Shown here: piece after piece, positions 19,876 to 27,842 of the stretch
How positions within the stretch are numbered: position 1 is the first letter of the stretch
Layout: each line of letters starts with the position of its first letter
Source of the DNA: Pontimicrobium aquaticum
GTDB taxonomy: Bacteria > Bacteroidota > Bacteroidia > Flavobacteriales > Flavobacteriaceae
Reading direction: 5' to 3'
Length of the DNA stretch: 64,000 nucleotides
Assembly: GCF_005047595.1 (NCBI RefSeq)
Contig: NZ_SUPL01000002.1
Span: 372,001-436,000 of the forward strand
The notes under the pieces: model-generated
What the model was told of the DNA's origin: nothing
Databases searched by the model: none
Seen by the model: only the letters and a program-made list of their open reading frames with translations
Program-made: the position numbers and the translations under genes

Positions 19876-19904
19876 GAAAGCGTGAGATAATATCTTACGC
19901 TTTC
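19876..19904. terminator. Bidirectional terminator between convergent genes
   Basis: GAAAGCGTGAGATA and TATCTTACGCTTTC pair with one G-T. It lies between the DUF6588 gene and the convergent barrel gene; T-runs are short, so efficiency is uncertain. Confidence 0.65.
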
Positions 19905-19926
19905 AATATTTGGGGCAAAAAATAAA

Positions 19927-20517
19927 TTAAAAATCAAATCCAATAGAGAAATGCCATATTCTATTTTTTGGTTTCCCTTCGTCATATACGTCTCCAAGAC
20001 CTAAATGATACCTGACTCCAAGGGAAACTCCTGAATCTGTTTTAAAGCCACCTCCAAAATTAACTCCCCAATCAAAATTACTTGGGTTAAGCTCTTTTGA
20101 AGTATCAAATAAATTAAAGCTATCATCAAATGTTTCATTGTGTGAAACAGCTAAACCTATTTGAGGTCCTGCTTCGAAAAAGAAATTTGTGTTTGGATAT
20201 AGCTTAAGCATTATAGGTAGGTTTATATAATCTAACTTTTGAGTGAAAGTCCCGCCATTATCATTTATCTCATAACCTTGTTGAGAGTATAATAACTCTA
20301 GTTGAATAGAGAAATCTTCACTAGCAAAAGTTTCGGTGTAAAAACCTAAGTGAAACGCATGCCTTTGACCTGTTTCTGATTCGCCATCTAGACTAACAGC
20401 AGCCAAGTTATATCCTAATTTTAAACCAGTATTGTTTCTGTCGCTTTGTGCATTTATTGTAAATAGGACACCTAATAAAAGTGTTAATGTTATAAATTCT
20501 GTTTTCATCTTTCTCAT
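19927..20517 (-). CDS. Outer-membrane beta-barrel (porin-family-like) protein
   Basis: A 196-residue protein with a signal peptide ending FTINAQ and an alternating-strand mature part of the 8-strand OmpA/OmpX-like type (GLKLGYNLAAVSL, FSIQLELLYSQQGYEI, FFFEAGPQIGLAVS, WGVNFGGGFKT, GVSLGVRYHLGLGDV) ending in aromatic F (WHFSIGFDF). The start could be ATG 20517 or 20508. It is the last gene of the leftward group from 22450, lying 11 nt after the metzincin-like lipoprotein gene, so it likely shares that group's ECF-type promoter. Confidence 0.85.
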   Translation of the reverse strand: MRKMKTEFITLTLLLGVLFTINAQSDRNNTGLKLGYNLAAVSLDGESETGQRHAFHLGFYTETFASEDFSIQLELLYSQQGYEINDNGGTFTQKLDYINLPIMLKLYPNTNFFFEAGPQIGLAVSHNETFDDSFNLFDTSKELNPSNFDWGVNFGGGFKTDSGVSLGVRYHLGLGDVYDEGKPKNRIWHFSIGFDF

Positions 20518-20528
20518 GTTTTTAATTA

Positions 20529-21302
20529 TTACTTTCCTCCATTTGCTTGTAAATCAGCAATACATTGAGCATCTAATTCAGGTGCACTGCTTACTCCAAT
20601 TAAATTGCTTAAACCACTATCTGTTTCTGCAGACCAATACATTAAGCAACTTTCTACATTACAGTGTTTTGGATGTTGAGTATCTTCATGGTTGCTTTGT
20701 AGTGTAGCTCCAAGATTTGTTAATCCTAGTATGTGCCCAAACTCGTGTGTAATGACTGTGGCTTCTAATATACTTGTACTAGGTTGTAATGCGTTACCAC
20801 TTAAATCTTGAATAGTTTCCTCATAAATTACAAACGATGTATTTCTATAGGCAGTACCTAAAACAACTCCATTATTTGTATTGCTTGCTGAAGAACCATC
20901 AGCAAAAAATACCCATACAGCAATTTGGTTATTGGTGTTAAATTTTGTTCTGTTTTCGTCTTCAATGTTAATAATGTCTTCGATTGAATAAGGAGCAGTT
21001 CCATGAGATGAAATTGCTCTTATTTCAATAGTTATACCATTTGGTTTATTAATTCTTGCTTCTAAAAAAGATCTAAAATTATTTATAGCACTTTGCGTTG
21101 GTTTATAATTTTCCACATAAACAAGCTCGATAATTATACTTGTAAAAGTATCATCAGACAATAAGTCGTTTGAAGAACTGCCAGTGGTTTTTTTATTTTC
21201 TATTGTATTATTTACAGGGTTTTCTTGATTTACGCCCTCACTAGAACAAGAGAGGATAATCATTATTAAACCTGAAAAAAAGATATGTGCTATTTTTTTC
21301 AT
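20529..21302 (-). CDS. Zinc-metalloprotease-like lipoprotein with split archaemetzincin motif
   Basis: A 257-residue protein with lipobox ILSC (Cys19) and a Ser/Asn-rich linker. The catalytic zinc helix is HEFGHILG (186-193). In metzincins a third ligand follows as GxxH/D; here position 196 is Asn. However HCNVESCLM (213-221) has exactly the archaemetzincin spacing HCx4CxM, including the Met-turn Met221, but 19 rather than 2 residues separate it from Gly193. I infer a metzincin fold with an extra loop. It acts at the outer membrane or surface. It is 95 nt downstream of the repeat lipoprotein and 11 nt upstream of the barrel gene. Confidence 0.75.
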   Translation of the reverse strand: MKKIAHIFFSGLIMIILSCSSEGVNQENPVNNTIENKKTTGSSSNDLLSDDTFTSIIIELVYVENYKPTQSAINNFRSFLEARINKPNGITIEIRAISSHGTAPYSIEDIINIEDENRTKFNTNNQIAVWVFFADGSSASNTNNGVVLGTAYRNTSFVIYEETIQDLSGNALQPSTSILEATVITHEFGHILGLTNLGATLQSNHEDTQHPKHCNVESCLMYWSAETDSGLSNLIGVSSAPELDAQCIADLQANGGK

Positions 21303-21322
21303 TCTATATTTTTTGTAAATGA

Positions 21323-21346
21323 GCTGCTGTTAATATTAACAGCAGC
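21323..21346. repeat. 24-bp perfect palindrome in the lipoprotein operon
   Basis: GCTGCTGTTAAT is followed directly by its reverse complement ATTAACAGCAGC. It sits in the 95-bp gap between the repeat lipoprotein and the metzincin-like gene. There is no T-run on either side, so it is more likely an mRNA-stabilising/processing hairpin or a dimeric regulator site than a terminator. Confidence 0.8.
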
Positions 21347-21397
21347 ATTATTAAAAATTAATTAAACCAAATTAACTAAGTTATAGTGTTATGTATA

Positions 21398-22450
21398 TTA
21401 AATTTTGTTAAGAATTAATATAACAGCAGCATCAGTTGTGCTTTTTAATGAAACACTAGTGCTGTTAAAGCTGGTAACTTTCCATGTGTGGTTTAACAAG
21501 TTAAAAGTTGTGTTGCCTGTAAAGGTTAGGTTTAAAAACACTTCAGTTTCTGAGGTTACTTGGTAAGTACCTTCAACATTTTCTATCGCTACATTAACAA
21601 CATTTGTTGCTTCAACTGTTAAATCGTTTGCGAAGTCTATGGTGTATTCTACATAATCGTTTGCGGTTTCAACTCCAGAGTTTATGAAAGATTGTACTTT
21701 AAAGTTTGTTTCCACTAAGAAATCTTCTAAAGCTTCAGCCTCTTCTTCAGCTTCTTCTTCTAATTCTTCTTGATCTAAACAATCATTAATGCTGGATTGT
21801 AAGTCAATATCACTATTAATAGTTATTTCAGTGTCATCACTTAATGTTGCAGTAATTGGATAGCTAACAGCAAATAGTTCTCCGCTTTCAAAATTATCCA
21901 TATAAGTATATAATTCTTGCTCGCTTTCAAGTACTATACTTCCTGTTTGTTCGAAATTTAAACTATATGTCAAAATGGTGATTGGGAAATTAATATCTAA
22001 GCACGAAATAGCGTCTTCAGCTTCGTTTTCGGCTTCTTCACAAGCATCAATTAATGCGTTATACTCAGTTTGATTAGACACAACTATTGTAGTATAGTTA
22101 CTTAATTGTACTGTAATTGGAAATTGAAAAACAACTGTATCATCATCGTCATTAAACTCTCCAAAAATATTTAAGACTTGTTGATAATCTATTTGATTTA
22201 GTATAGTAACTTGAGTTCCATTAACAGTTGCTGTTACTGGAAGCAATACAGATGAGCAAGAAACGCCATCTAAGAAATCATCAAAAGAACCATCGTGCAT
22301 TGAAGAACGCTCTAAATTTTTAGCAGTTCTTGAGTTGGCACTGTTGGTATTTGGGTTTTGTCCATTCTCATTATCTATTTCATCTTGGCAAGATGTAAAA
22401 GATAATAATGAGGTTAACATAATAGCGGTGATAAGTTTTAAATTTTTCAT
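21398..22450 (-). CDS. Repeat-containing surface lipoprotein, divergent from the ECF sigma gene
   Basis: A 350-residue lipoprotein (lipobox FTSC, Cys21). After an Asn-rich linker it has four related beta units of about 32-38 residues: CSSVLLPVTATVNGTQVTIL (65-), VVFQFPITVQLSNYTTIVVS (106-), CLDINFPITILTYSLNF (150-) and FAVSYPITATLSDDTEITIN (192-), each then carrying an acidic/aromatic helix with Cys in units 2 and 4. A very acidic Glu/Ala coil (about 226-243) leads to a C-terminal beta domain. It has no family name that I know. Two ECF-type boxes lie in front of it, so the local sigma factor likely controls it. Confidence 0.78.
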   Translation of the reverse strand: MKNLKLITAIMLTSLLSFTSCQDEIDNENGQNPNTNSANSRTAKNLERSSMHDGSFDDFLDGVSCSSVLLPVTATVNGTQVTILNQIDYQQVLNIFGEFNDDDDTVVFQFPITVQLSNYTTIVVSNQTEYNALIDACEEAENEAEDAISCLDINFPITILTYSLNFEQTGSIVLESEQELYTYMDNFESGELFAVSYPITATLSDDTEITINSDIDLQSSINDCLDQEELEEEAEEEAEALEDFLVETNFKVQSFINSGVETANDYVEYTIDFANDLTVEATNVVNVAIENVEGTYQVTSETEVFLNLTFTGNTTFNLLNHTWKVTSFNSTSVSLKSTTDAAVILILNKI

Positions 22451-22515
22451 AATCTTTTTAATGTTTAGAAATTTGCTTTTTTCTTTTTCATAGCGATTTT
22501 TCGCCTTTGTATAAG

Positions 22516-22541
22516 TAAGACACCTTCGTTTAAATTTACCC
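22516..22541 (-). promoter_or_regulatory. ECF-type promoter P1 for the lipoprotein operon
   Basis: On the minus strand GGGTAAAT (22541-22534), 11-nt spacer, TGTCTTA (22522-22516). The -35-like half is extended upstream as AGGTAGGGTAAAT. The same two halves with the same spacing recur at 22594-22619 and 23187-23212. Predicted start is about 60 nt before the ATG at 22450. Confidence 0.75.
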
Positions 22542-22593
22542 TACCTAAGTTTGTTTTTTTTAATTAAACTAATAATTTTACTTTGTACAGATA

Positions 22594-22619
22594 TATGACA
22601 ACAGAAAATTAAATTACCC
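22594..22619 (-). promoter_or_regulatory. ECF-type promoter P2, second copy in the divergent region
   Basis: On the minus strand GGGTAATT (22619-22612), 11-nt spacer, TGTCATA (22600-22594), then TGTAC. It directly abuts a plus-strand -7 box of the sigma gene (22620-22627), so RNA polymerase binding at the two could exclude each other. Confidence 0.6.
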
Positions 22620-22627
22620 TACTTTTG
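22620..22627 (+). promoter_or_regulatory. Candidate -7 box (TACTTTTG) of the ECF sigma gene
   Basis: TACTTTTG matches TAnnTTTG and ends 36 nt before the ATG. No TTG lies 17-20 nt upstream, so the call is moderate. Confidence 0.45.
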
Positions 22628-22663
22628 TGTGGAAATTATGTGTTTTTAAATGAACTATAACTT

Positions 22664-23179
22664 ATGAATGAAGAGAAACCAAAATTATGTAAAGAAACAT
22701 ACTTTAATGCTTTTTATTTAGAACACGCCCAATCTGCCAGCAATTTTGCTTTTTATAAATGCGGTGATAAAATGAGTGCTTTAGATTTAGTACAAGAAGC
22801 ATTCACTAAGATATGGGAAAATTGCTCTAAGATAGATTTCAATAAAGCAAAAACATATTTATTCACTACAGTTAATAATTTATTTTTAAATACAGTTAAG
22901 CATAATAAGGTTGTTATGGAGTATGCTAAAACTGTTCCTTATGTAGATACTAATAACCAAAATCCAGAATATTTACTTGAAGAAGAGGAGTTTAAACAAA
23001 AGTTGCAAAAAGCTATTTCTATATTAACTGATGTGCAGCGTGAAGTTTTTTTGTTAAATAGGATTGAAGGAAAAAAATATAGAGAAATTGCTGAAATGCT
23101 TGATATTTCACAGAAAGCAGTAGAGAAAAGAATGTCAGGAGCCTTAAAAATATTAAGAGAAAAAATAGAAAATATATAA
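22664..23179 (+). CDS. ECF RNA polymerase sigma factor, FecI-like
   Basis: A 171-residue extracytoplasmic-function sigma factor. Region 2 spans about residues 15-80 (LEHAQSASNFAFYKCGDKMSALDLVQEAFTKIWEN) and region 4 about 105-160 (LTDVQREVFLLNRIEGKKYREIAEMLDISQKAVEKRMSGALK), the helix-turn-helix that reads the -35 element. It precedes fecR and a TonB receptor with an STN domain, the classical FecI-FecR-FecA order for cell-surface signalling. It probably drives the three GGGTAA-N11-TGTC boxes around it. An ECF box between this gene and fecR suggests the two are not simply co-transcribed. Confidence 0.92.
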   Translation: MNEEKPKLCKETYFNAFYLEHAQSASNFAFYKCGDKMSALDLVQEAFTKIWENCSKIDFNKAKTYLFTTVNNLFLNTVKHNKVVMEYAKTVPYVDTNNQNPEYLLEEEEFKQKLQKAISILTDVQREVFLLNRIEGKKYREIAEMLDISQKAVEKRMSGALKILREKIENI

Positions 23180-23186
23180 CAAGGTA

Positions 23187-23212
23187 GGGTAAATTAAAAT
23201 ATAGTTGTCTTA
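23187..23212 (+). promoter_or_regulatory. ECF-type promoter P3 in front of fecR
   Basis: GGGTAAAT (23187-23194), 11-nt spacer, TGTCTTA (23206-23212), with AGGTAGGGTAAAT as extended -35 half. It starts 8 nt after the sigma gene's stop and would begin transcription about 10-15 nt before the fecR ATG at 23231. Confidence 0.75.
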
Positions 23213-23230
23213 AAGTTGTACGTGTTAAAA

Positions 23231-24151
23231 ATGAAAGAAGAAAAAAACATATTAAAATGGTTTAATAACGAGCTTTCTGAGAAGGAAGTTGAAGATTTAA
23301 AACAATCTGAAGACTTTGATACACTAAAAAAAATAGCTCACTATAGCTCGTTTATGCAAGCACCTAAAATTGATGTAGAACAAGCATTACTAGATTTTAA
23401 GAACAAACATGCTGTTAAAAAAGAAGTAAAAGTTAGAAAACTAAACTTTCAAACTATTTATAGAGTAGCTGCAATAGTTATACTTATGCTGAGTGTATCT
23501 TATTTTGTATTTTTCAATAATAATGTATCAATTAATACAGATTTAGCACAAACAAAAACATTTAGTCTTCCTGATGAATCTGAAGTCATTTTAAATGCAG
23601 CTTCAACATTACATTACAATAAAAAGAAATGGAAAACTTCTCGAGATTTAGAGCTTGATGGTGAAGCCTTTTTTAAAGTGAGTAAAGGACAAAAATTTAC
23701 AGTACATACCGATGTTGGTTCGGTACAAGTGTTAGGAACACAATTTAATGTAAAAGAGAGAGATAATTATTTTGAGGTACAATGTTACGAAGGTTTAGTT
23801 GGTGTAACTTATAATAACACTAAGGTGAAGCTTTCAAAAGGAAAAACGTTTAGAATAATTAATGGAGACATAAAAGAGATTGAAGATTTTAACAAATTAT
23901 CACCTTCGTGGATAGATTCTGAGTCTAGTTTTACCGAAGTGCCTTTGTCTCAAGTTATTCAAGAGCTTGAAAGACAATATCAAATAAAAATAACGATAGA
24001 TAATGATGTAGATACTGCTAAACTTTTCACAGGAACATTTACACACAACGATAAAAATATAGCATTACAATCTGTAACAGTACCATTAAAATTGAGTTAT
24101 GAAATAGATAGAAATAACGTGACGTTTTATAATTATGATGGAACAAAGTAG
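23231..24151 (+). CDS. FecR-family anti-sigma factor / sigma regulator
   Basis: A 306-residue inner-membrane protein that binds the ECF sigma factor in the cytoplasm and receives a signal from the receptor in the periplasm. The start at 23231 (MKEEKNILKWFNNELSEKE) is preferred; the 23216 TTG lies at the predicted transcript start. A cytoplasmic N-terminal part leads to one membrane segment (VAAIVILMLSVSYFVFF, about 78-95). Then comes the FecR domain (TFSLPDESEVILNAASTLHYN, LDGEAFFKVSKGQKFTVHTDVGSVQVLGTQFNV) and a C-terminal STN-like domain (PLSQVIQELERQYQIKITID). Its last 17 nt overlap the receptor gene. Confidence 0.92.
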   Translation: MKEEKNILKWFNNELSEKEVEDLKQSEDFDTLKKIAHYSSFMQAPKIDVEQALLDFKNKHAVKKEVKVRKLNFQTIYRVAAIVILMLSVSYFVFFNNNVSINTDLAQTKTFSLPDESEVILNAASTLHYNKKKWKTSRDLELDGEAFFKVSKGQKFTVHTDVGSVQVLGTQFNVKERDNYFEVQCYEGLVGVTYNNTKVKLSKGKTFRIINGDIKEIEDFNKLSPSWIDSESSFTEVPLSQVIQELERQYQIKITIDNDVDTAKLFTGTFTHNDKNIALQSVTVPLKLSYEIDRNNVTFYNYDGTK

Positions 24152-26681
24152 GCTTGTAATTTATGTATTGTTATTAACTAGCTTTTTGGGTTACGGACAA
24201 ATTCAAGAAAAAAAAGCCTTATCTCAAATCATGAACATTGTTGAGAAAAACTATAATGTTAAGTTTTCTTACTCAGTTAATGATGTGAAAAATATTTTCA
24301 TTGAAGCACCAAGCAATTCACTAACCATTACCGAAATTATAAGTTACCTAAATAAGAATACGCTATTAAATTTTGAACTCTTAAATGATAGATACATTAC
24401 GGTATCTATATTAAATAAAACAATTTCTATTTGTGGTATTGTAACTGGAAATTCAAATAACGATGCACTTTTTGGAGCTTCAATAGTTGTATTAAACACA
24501 GACAAAGGAACAATTGCTAACGAAAATGGCAGTTTTAATTTAGAAAATGTTTCAGCTAATGCACGTATTCTAATTTCTTATTTGGGATATAAATCTCAAG
24601 AATTCTCCGCGAAAGACTTATTTGCAAAAGATAATTCATGTAGTACAATTCTGTTGGAAGAAGCTAACTTAGAGTTAAACCAAATATTAATAACCAAGTT
24701 TTTAACAACCGGATTACAAAAAAATATTGATGGAAGTACTGTGTTGAATACTAAAAAATTTGGGATTCTTCCAGGGCTTACCGAACCAGATGTGTTACAA
24801 TCCATACAAGCATTACCAGGCATCGAAAGTACTAATGAGAGTATAGCAAATATTAATGTAAGAGGAGGAACAAATGATCAAAATTTAATGTTATGGGATC
24901 ATATAAAAATGTATCACTCAGGACATTTTTTTGGGTTAATTTCAGCCTATAATCCGAATGTAACAAGCAAAGTTATTGTTACTAAAAATGGTACTAGTAG
25001 TCAGTATAGCGATGGCGTATCAAGTACAATAAGCATGTTTACCAATGATAATTTGACGAAGAAATTTTCTGGAGGCGCAGGTATAAATTTAATAAGTGGC
25101 GACGCTTTTTTGGAAATCCCTATTACAAAGCAATTAGAGTTGCATGTTTCTGGTAGGCGATCTTTTACTGATGCATTTAGTACCCTAACATATGAAAACT
25201 ATTTTGATAGAAGTTTTCAAGATAGCGATATTAATACTAATTCAGAAACTATTGAAAACAGTGATACTTCTTCCAATTTTGTGTTTTACGATTATACAGC
25301 TAAGTTGTTATTTGATTTAAACGATAAGCATTCCTTTAGAGCAAATTTTATTGGTATAAAAAATGAATTAGATTATTCTGAAAGTATTACAGATAATTTT
25401 AACAAAACCAACACAAAAGAAAGTAGTTTGTCTCAAGATAACTTAGGGTTTGGAGGTAATTGGAATGCACAATGGTCTAATAATTTTTCAACTAATTTAG
25501 TTAGTTATTACTCGCAATATAATGTTGATGCATCCGATTTTAGAGTTGAAACTGATCAGCTTTTAACTCAAGCAAATGAAGTATTGGAAACAGGATTAAA
25601 ACTAAACTCATTTTATAAAGTAAATAATTATTTAACCTTGCTAAATGGCTATCAATTTAATGAAACTGGTATTTTAAATGAAACAACTGTAACAGCACCT
25701 TCATATGAAAGAACTAAGAAAGATGTATTGTTAAACCATGCTTTATATACTGAAGCTGAATATCATAAAGGAAGCACTTATGCTAGAGTGGGAGTACGCC
25801 TTAATTACTTTCAAAAATTCAGTAAGCTTATAGTAGAGCCTAGAATTAATATTAGACAAAAAGTAGGGAAAGGTTTGGCTTTAAAATTAGAAGGTGAATT
25901 TAAAAATCAGTCTGCTACGCAAATAGTAGATTTTCAAGATGACTTTTTAGGCGTAGAAAATAGACGCTGGATTTTAGCTAACGAGCAAAGCATACCAATT
26001 TCAACTAGTAAACAAGGGTCTTTTGGAGTAGAGTACAGTGAAAATAATTTGAATATTGATGTTACAGGATTTTATAAAAAGGTAGAAGGTATTACAGCAA
26101 GTAATCAAGGTTTTTACAATAATTTTCAATACCTAAGTGCTACAGGAAATTATAAAGTAAAGGGCATTGAGTTTTTAGCTAATAAAACAACTAACAATTA
26201 TAGTGCATGGGTAAGTTATACGTACAGTATTAATGATTATAAGTTTGAAAACTTTACACCAATGGTATTCCCAAATAATGCCGATATAAGACACTCCGTT
26301 TCTATGGCAGTAAACTATAACGTGTTAGAAAATTTAAAGCTATCAATCGGTGGTATTTGGCGTTCAGGACAACCTTTTACTAGGCCTGTTGAGGGTAATG
26401 AAACAGTACAAGATAGAAATAACACCTTTGTTAATTACGATACACCTAATAATGAGAACCTTGAAAGTTTCAAGAGATTGGATGTATCGTTAAGCTATAA
26501 CTTTAATATATCCACTAAAACACCTGCAATATTAAGAGCTGGAATTATTAATCTTACAAATCAAAAAAATACTATTAATAGGTATTACAAAGTAGATCCA
26601 AATAACTCTAATAAAACAATTCAAATAGATAACCTATCATTAAAAATAACTCCTAATGTAAGTTTAAGAGTGAAATTTTAG
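24135..26681 (+). CDS. TonB-dependent receptor with N-terminal STN signalling domain
   Basis: An 848-residue outer-membrane receptor. After a signal peptide (ends FLGYGQ) come an STN domain (about 28-95, ALSQIMNIVEKNYNVKFSYS), a carboxypeptidase-regulatory-like beta domain (about 98-175, ICGIVTGNSNNDALFGASIV...), a plug (about 210-300, DVLQSIQALPGIESTNE, NVRGGTNDQN) and a 22-strand-type barrel ending in SLRVKF. The STN domain indicates it signals to FecR on substrate binding. Its start overlaps fecR by 17 nt. The ligand is unknown; no SusD partner is present, so a glycan-uptake pair is unlikely. A DUF6588 gene follows at 21 nt. Confidence 0.92.
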   Translation: MMEQSRLVIYVLLLTSFLGYGQIQEKKALSQIMNIVEKNYNVKFSYSVNDVKNIFIEAPSNSLTITEIISYLNKNTLLNFELLNDRYITVSILNKTISICGIVTGNSNNDALFGASIVVLNTDKGTIANENGSFNLENVSANARILISYLGYKSQEFSAKDLFAKDNSCSTILLEEANLELNQILITKFLTTGLQKNIDGSTVLNTKKFGILPGLTEPDVLQSIQALPGIESTNESIANINVRGGTNDQNLMLWDHIKMYHSGHFFGLISAYNPNVTSKVIVTKNGTSSQYSDGVSSTISMFTNDNLTKKFSGGAGINLISGDAFLEIPITKQLELHVSGRRSFTDAFSTLTYENYFDRSFQDSDINTNSETIENSDTSSNFVFYDYTAKLLFDLNDKHSFRANFIGIKNELDYSESITDNFNKTNTKESSLSQDNLGFGGNWNAQWSNNFSTNLVSYYSQYNVDASDFRVETDQLLTQANEVLETGLKLNSFYKVNNYLTLLNGYQFNETGILNETTVTAPSYERTKKDVLLNHALYTEAEYHKGSTYARVGVRLNYFQKFSKLIVEPRINIRQKVGKGLALKLEGEFKNQSATQIVDFQDDFLGVENRRWILANEQSIPISTSKQGSFGVEYSENNLNIDVTGFYKKVEGITASNQGFYNNFQYLSATGNYKVKGIEFLANKTTNNYSAWVSYTYSINDYKFENFTPMVFPNNADIRHSVSMAVNYNVLENLKLSIGGIWRSGQPFTRPVEGNETVQDRNNTFVNYDTPNNENLESFKRLDVSLSYNFNISTKTPAILRAGIINLTNQKNTINRYYKVDPNNSNKTIQIDNLSLKITPNVSLRVKF

Positions 26682-26702
26682 AAACCCAAATGTATTATAA
26701 TT

Positions 26703-27716
26703 ATGAAAAACCTATCACTTTTTGCATTGTTATTTATGACAATGTTTTTATTAAATGCACAAGAAAATATAGATGAGCTTTTAGCAGCTGGTGTTAAAGA
26801 CGCTAAAACATTTACAACCTATTATATCGCTCCATCTTCCGAAGGATTAGCTTTCGGGATTAACAATGGGTGGTTTAATAAAGCAACCACATCCAAACGT
26901 TTTAAATTAGAATTTTCAATACTTGCAAATGGCTCATTTATTAAAGATGAAAAGAAATCATTTACAATGAATGTGTCAGACTATGAAAACATAAGGTTTT
27001 CAGATAATAGTCCTTCAAAAACAGTAGCAACATCTTTAGGTCATAACGACCCAGATGTTTCGGTATTTGTAACGTATAACGATCCTATTTTTGGAGAGCA
27101 AGAAGTAGAAGTTACTTTGCCAACAGGTATTGGAGCTACAAATATAAGCTTAATACCAACGGCATATTTACAAGCTAGTTTTTCACCTTTTAAAGGAACA
27201 GAAATTAAAGGAAGATTTTTTCCTAAAGTAAATATCGAAGATGCTAATATTGGTTTATATGGTGTAGGCATACAACAGGAGTTTACTAGGTGGTTACCAG
27301 CTGAAAAAGTTTTTCCAGTAGCTGTTTCAGGAGTGGTAGCTTATACGCGTTTAAACGGGAGTTACGATTTTACAGACACAGGAATTGTAGATGGTGAAAA
27401 TCAACAAATAGAAACTATTGTAAACACGATGCTATATCAGCTAGTTGTAGGAACTAAGTTAAAGATGATAAATTTTTATGGAGGTTTAGGATATGTAAGC
27501 GGAAAATCGACAACCAACTTGTTAGGAACTTATAGAGTTTCCAATGGAGTTGTGTTTGCTGATGAAATAGTAGACCCTTTTTCAATTAAGCAAGATGTAA
27601 AAGGTGTAAGAACAAGCTTAGGAGCTAATTTGAAGTTAGGCTTCTTTGCACTAAATGCCGATTATACTTTTGCTGAGTTTGACAGTGCCTCATTAGGAAT
27701 CAACTTTTCGTTCTAA
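26703..27716 (+). CDS. DUF6588-type outer-membrane protein (copy 2)
   Basis: A 337-residue paralogue of the protein at 18797-19843, with signal peptide MKNLSLFALLFMTMFLLNAQ and a barrel-like mature part ending SASLGINFSF. It starts 21 nt after the TonB receptor with no terminator in between and is followed by a terminator, so it is the last gene of the fecR-receptor transcript. That position ties the DUF6588 family to the receptor system. Its role (channel, receptor partner or surface structural protein) cannot be told from sequence. Confidence 0.82.
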   Translation: MKNLSLFALLFMTMFLLNAQENIDELLAAGVKDAKTFTTYYIAPSSEGLAFGINNGWFNKATTSKRFKLEFSILANGSFIKDEKKSFTMNVSDYENIRFSDNSPSKTVATSLGHNDPDVSVFVTYNDPIFGEQEVEVTLPTGIGATNISLIPTAYLQASFSPFKGTEIKGRFFPKVNIEDANIGLYGVGIQQEFTRWLPAEKVFPVAVSGVVAYTRLNGSYDFTDTGIVDGENQQIETIVNTMLYQLVVGTKLKMINFYGGLGYVSGKSTTNLLGTYRVSNGVVFADEIVDPFSIKQDVKGVRTSLGANLKLGFFALNADYTFAEFDSASLGINFSF

Positions 27717-27734
27717 AAAAAGTTTTTTTATTTT

Positions 27735-27768
27735 AAAGGCACCTTATTTAATTTGGGTGCTTTTTTAT
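27735..27768 (+). terminator. Terminator of the receptor operon
   Basis: GCACC and GGTGC pair around a 12-nt loop (part of AAAGGCACC...GGTGCTTTTTT), followed by six T. Confidence 0.75.
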
Positions 27769-27786
27769 TTACAGCATATTTATTCG

Positions 27787-27794
27787 TAATTTTG
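27787..27794 (+). promoter_or_regulatory. -7 box (TAATTTTG) of mdh
   Basis: TAATTTTG matches TAnnTTTG and would give a leader of about 45 nt before the mdh ATG at 27843. No ideal -33 TTG. Confidence 0.5.
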
Positions 27795-27842
27795 CAGTCT
27801 TTAAAACAACACAATACAAACTTAAAATTAAGAAAAGAAAAA

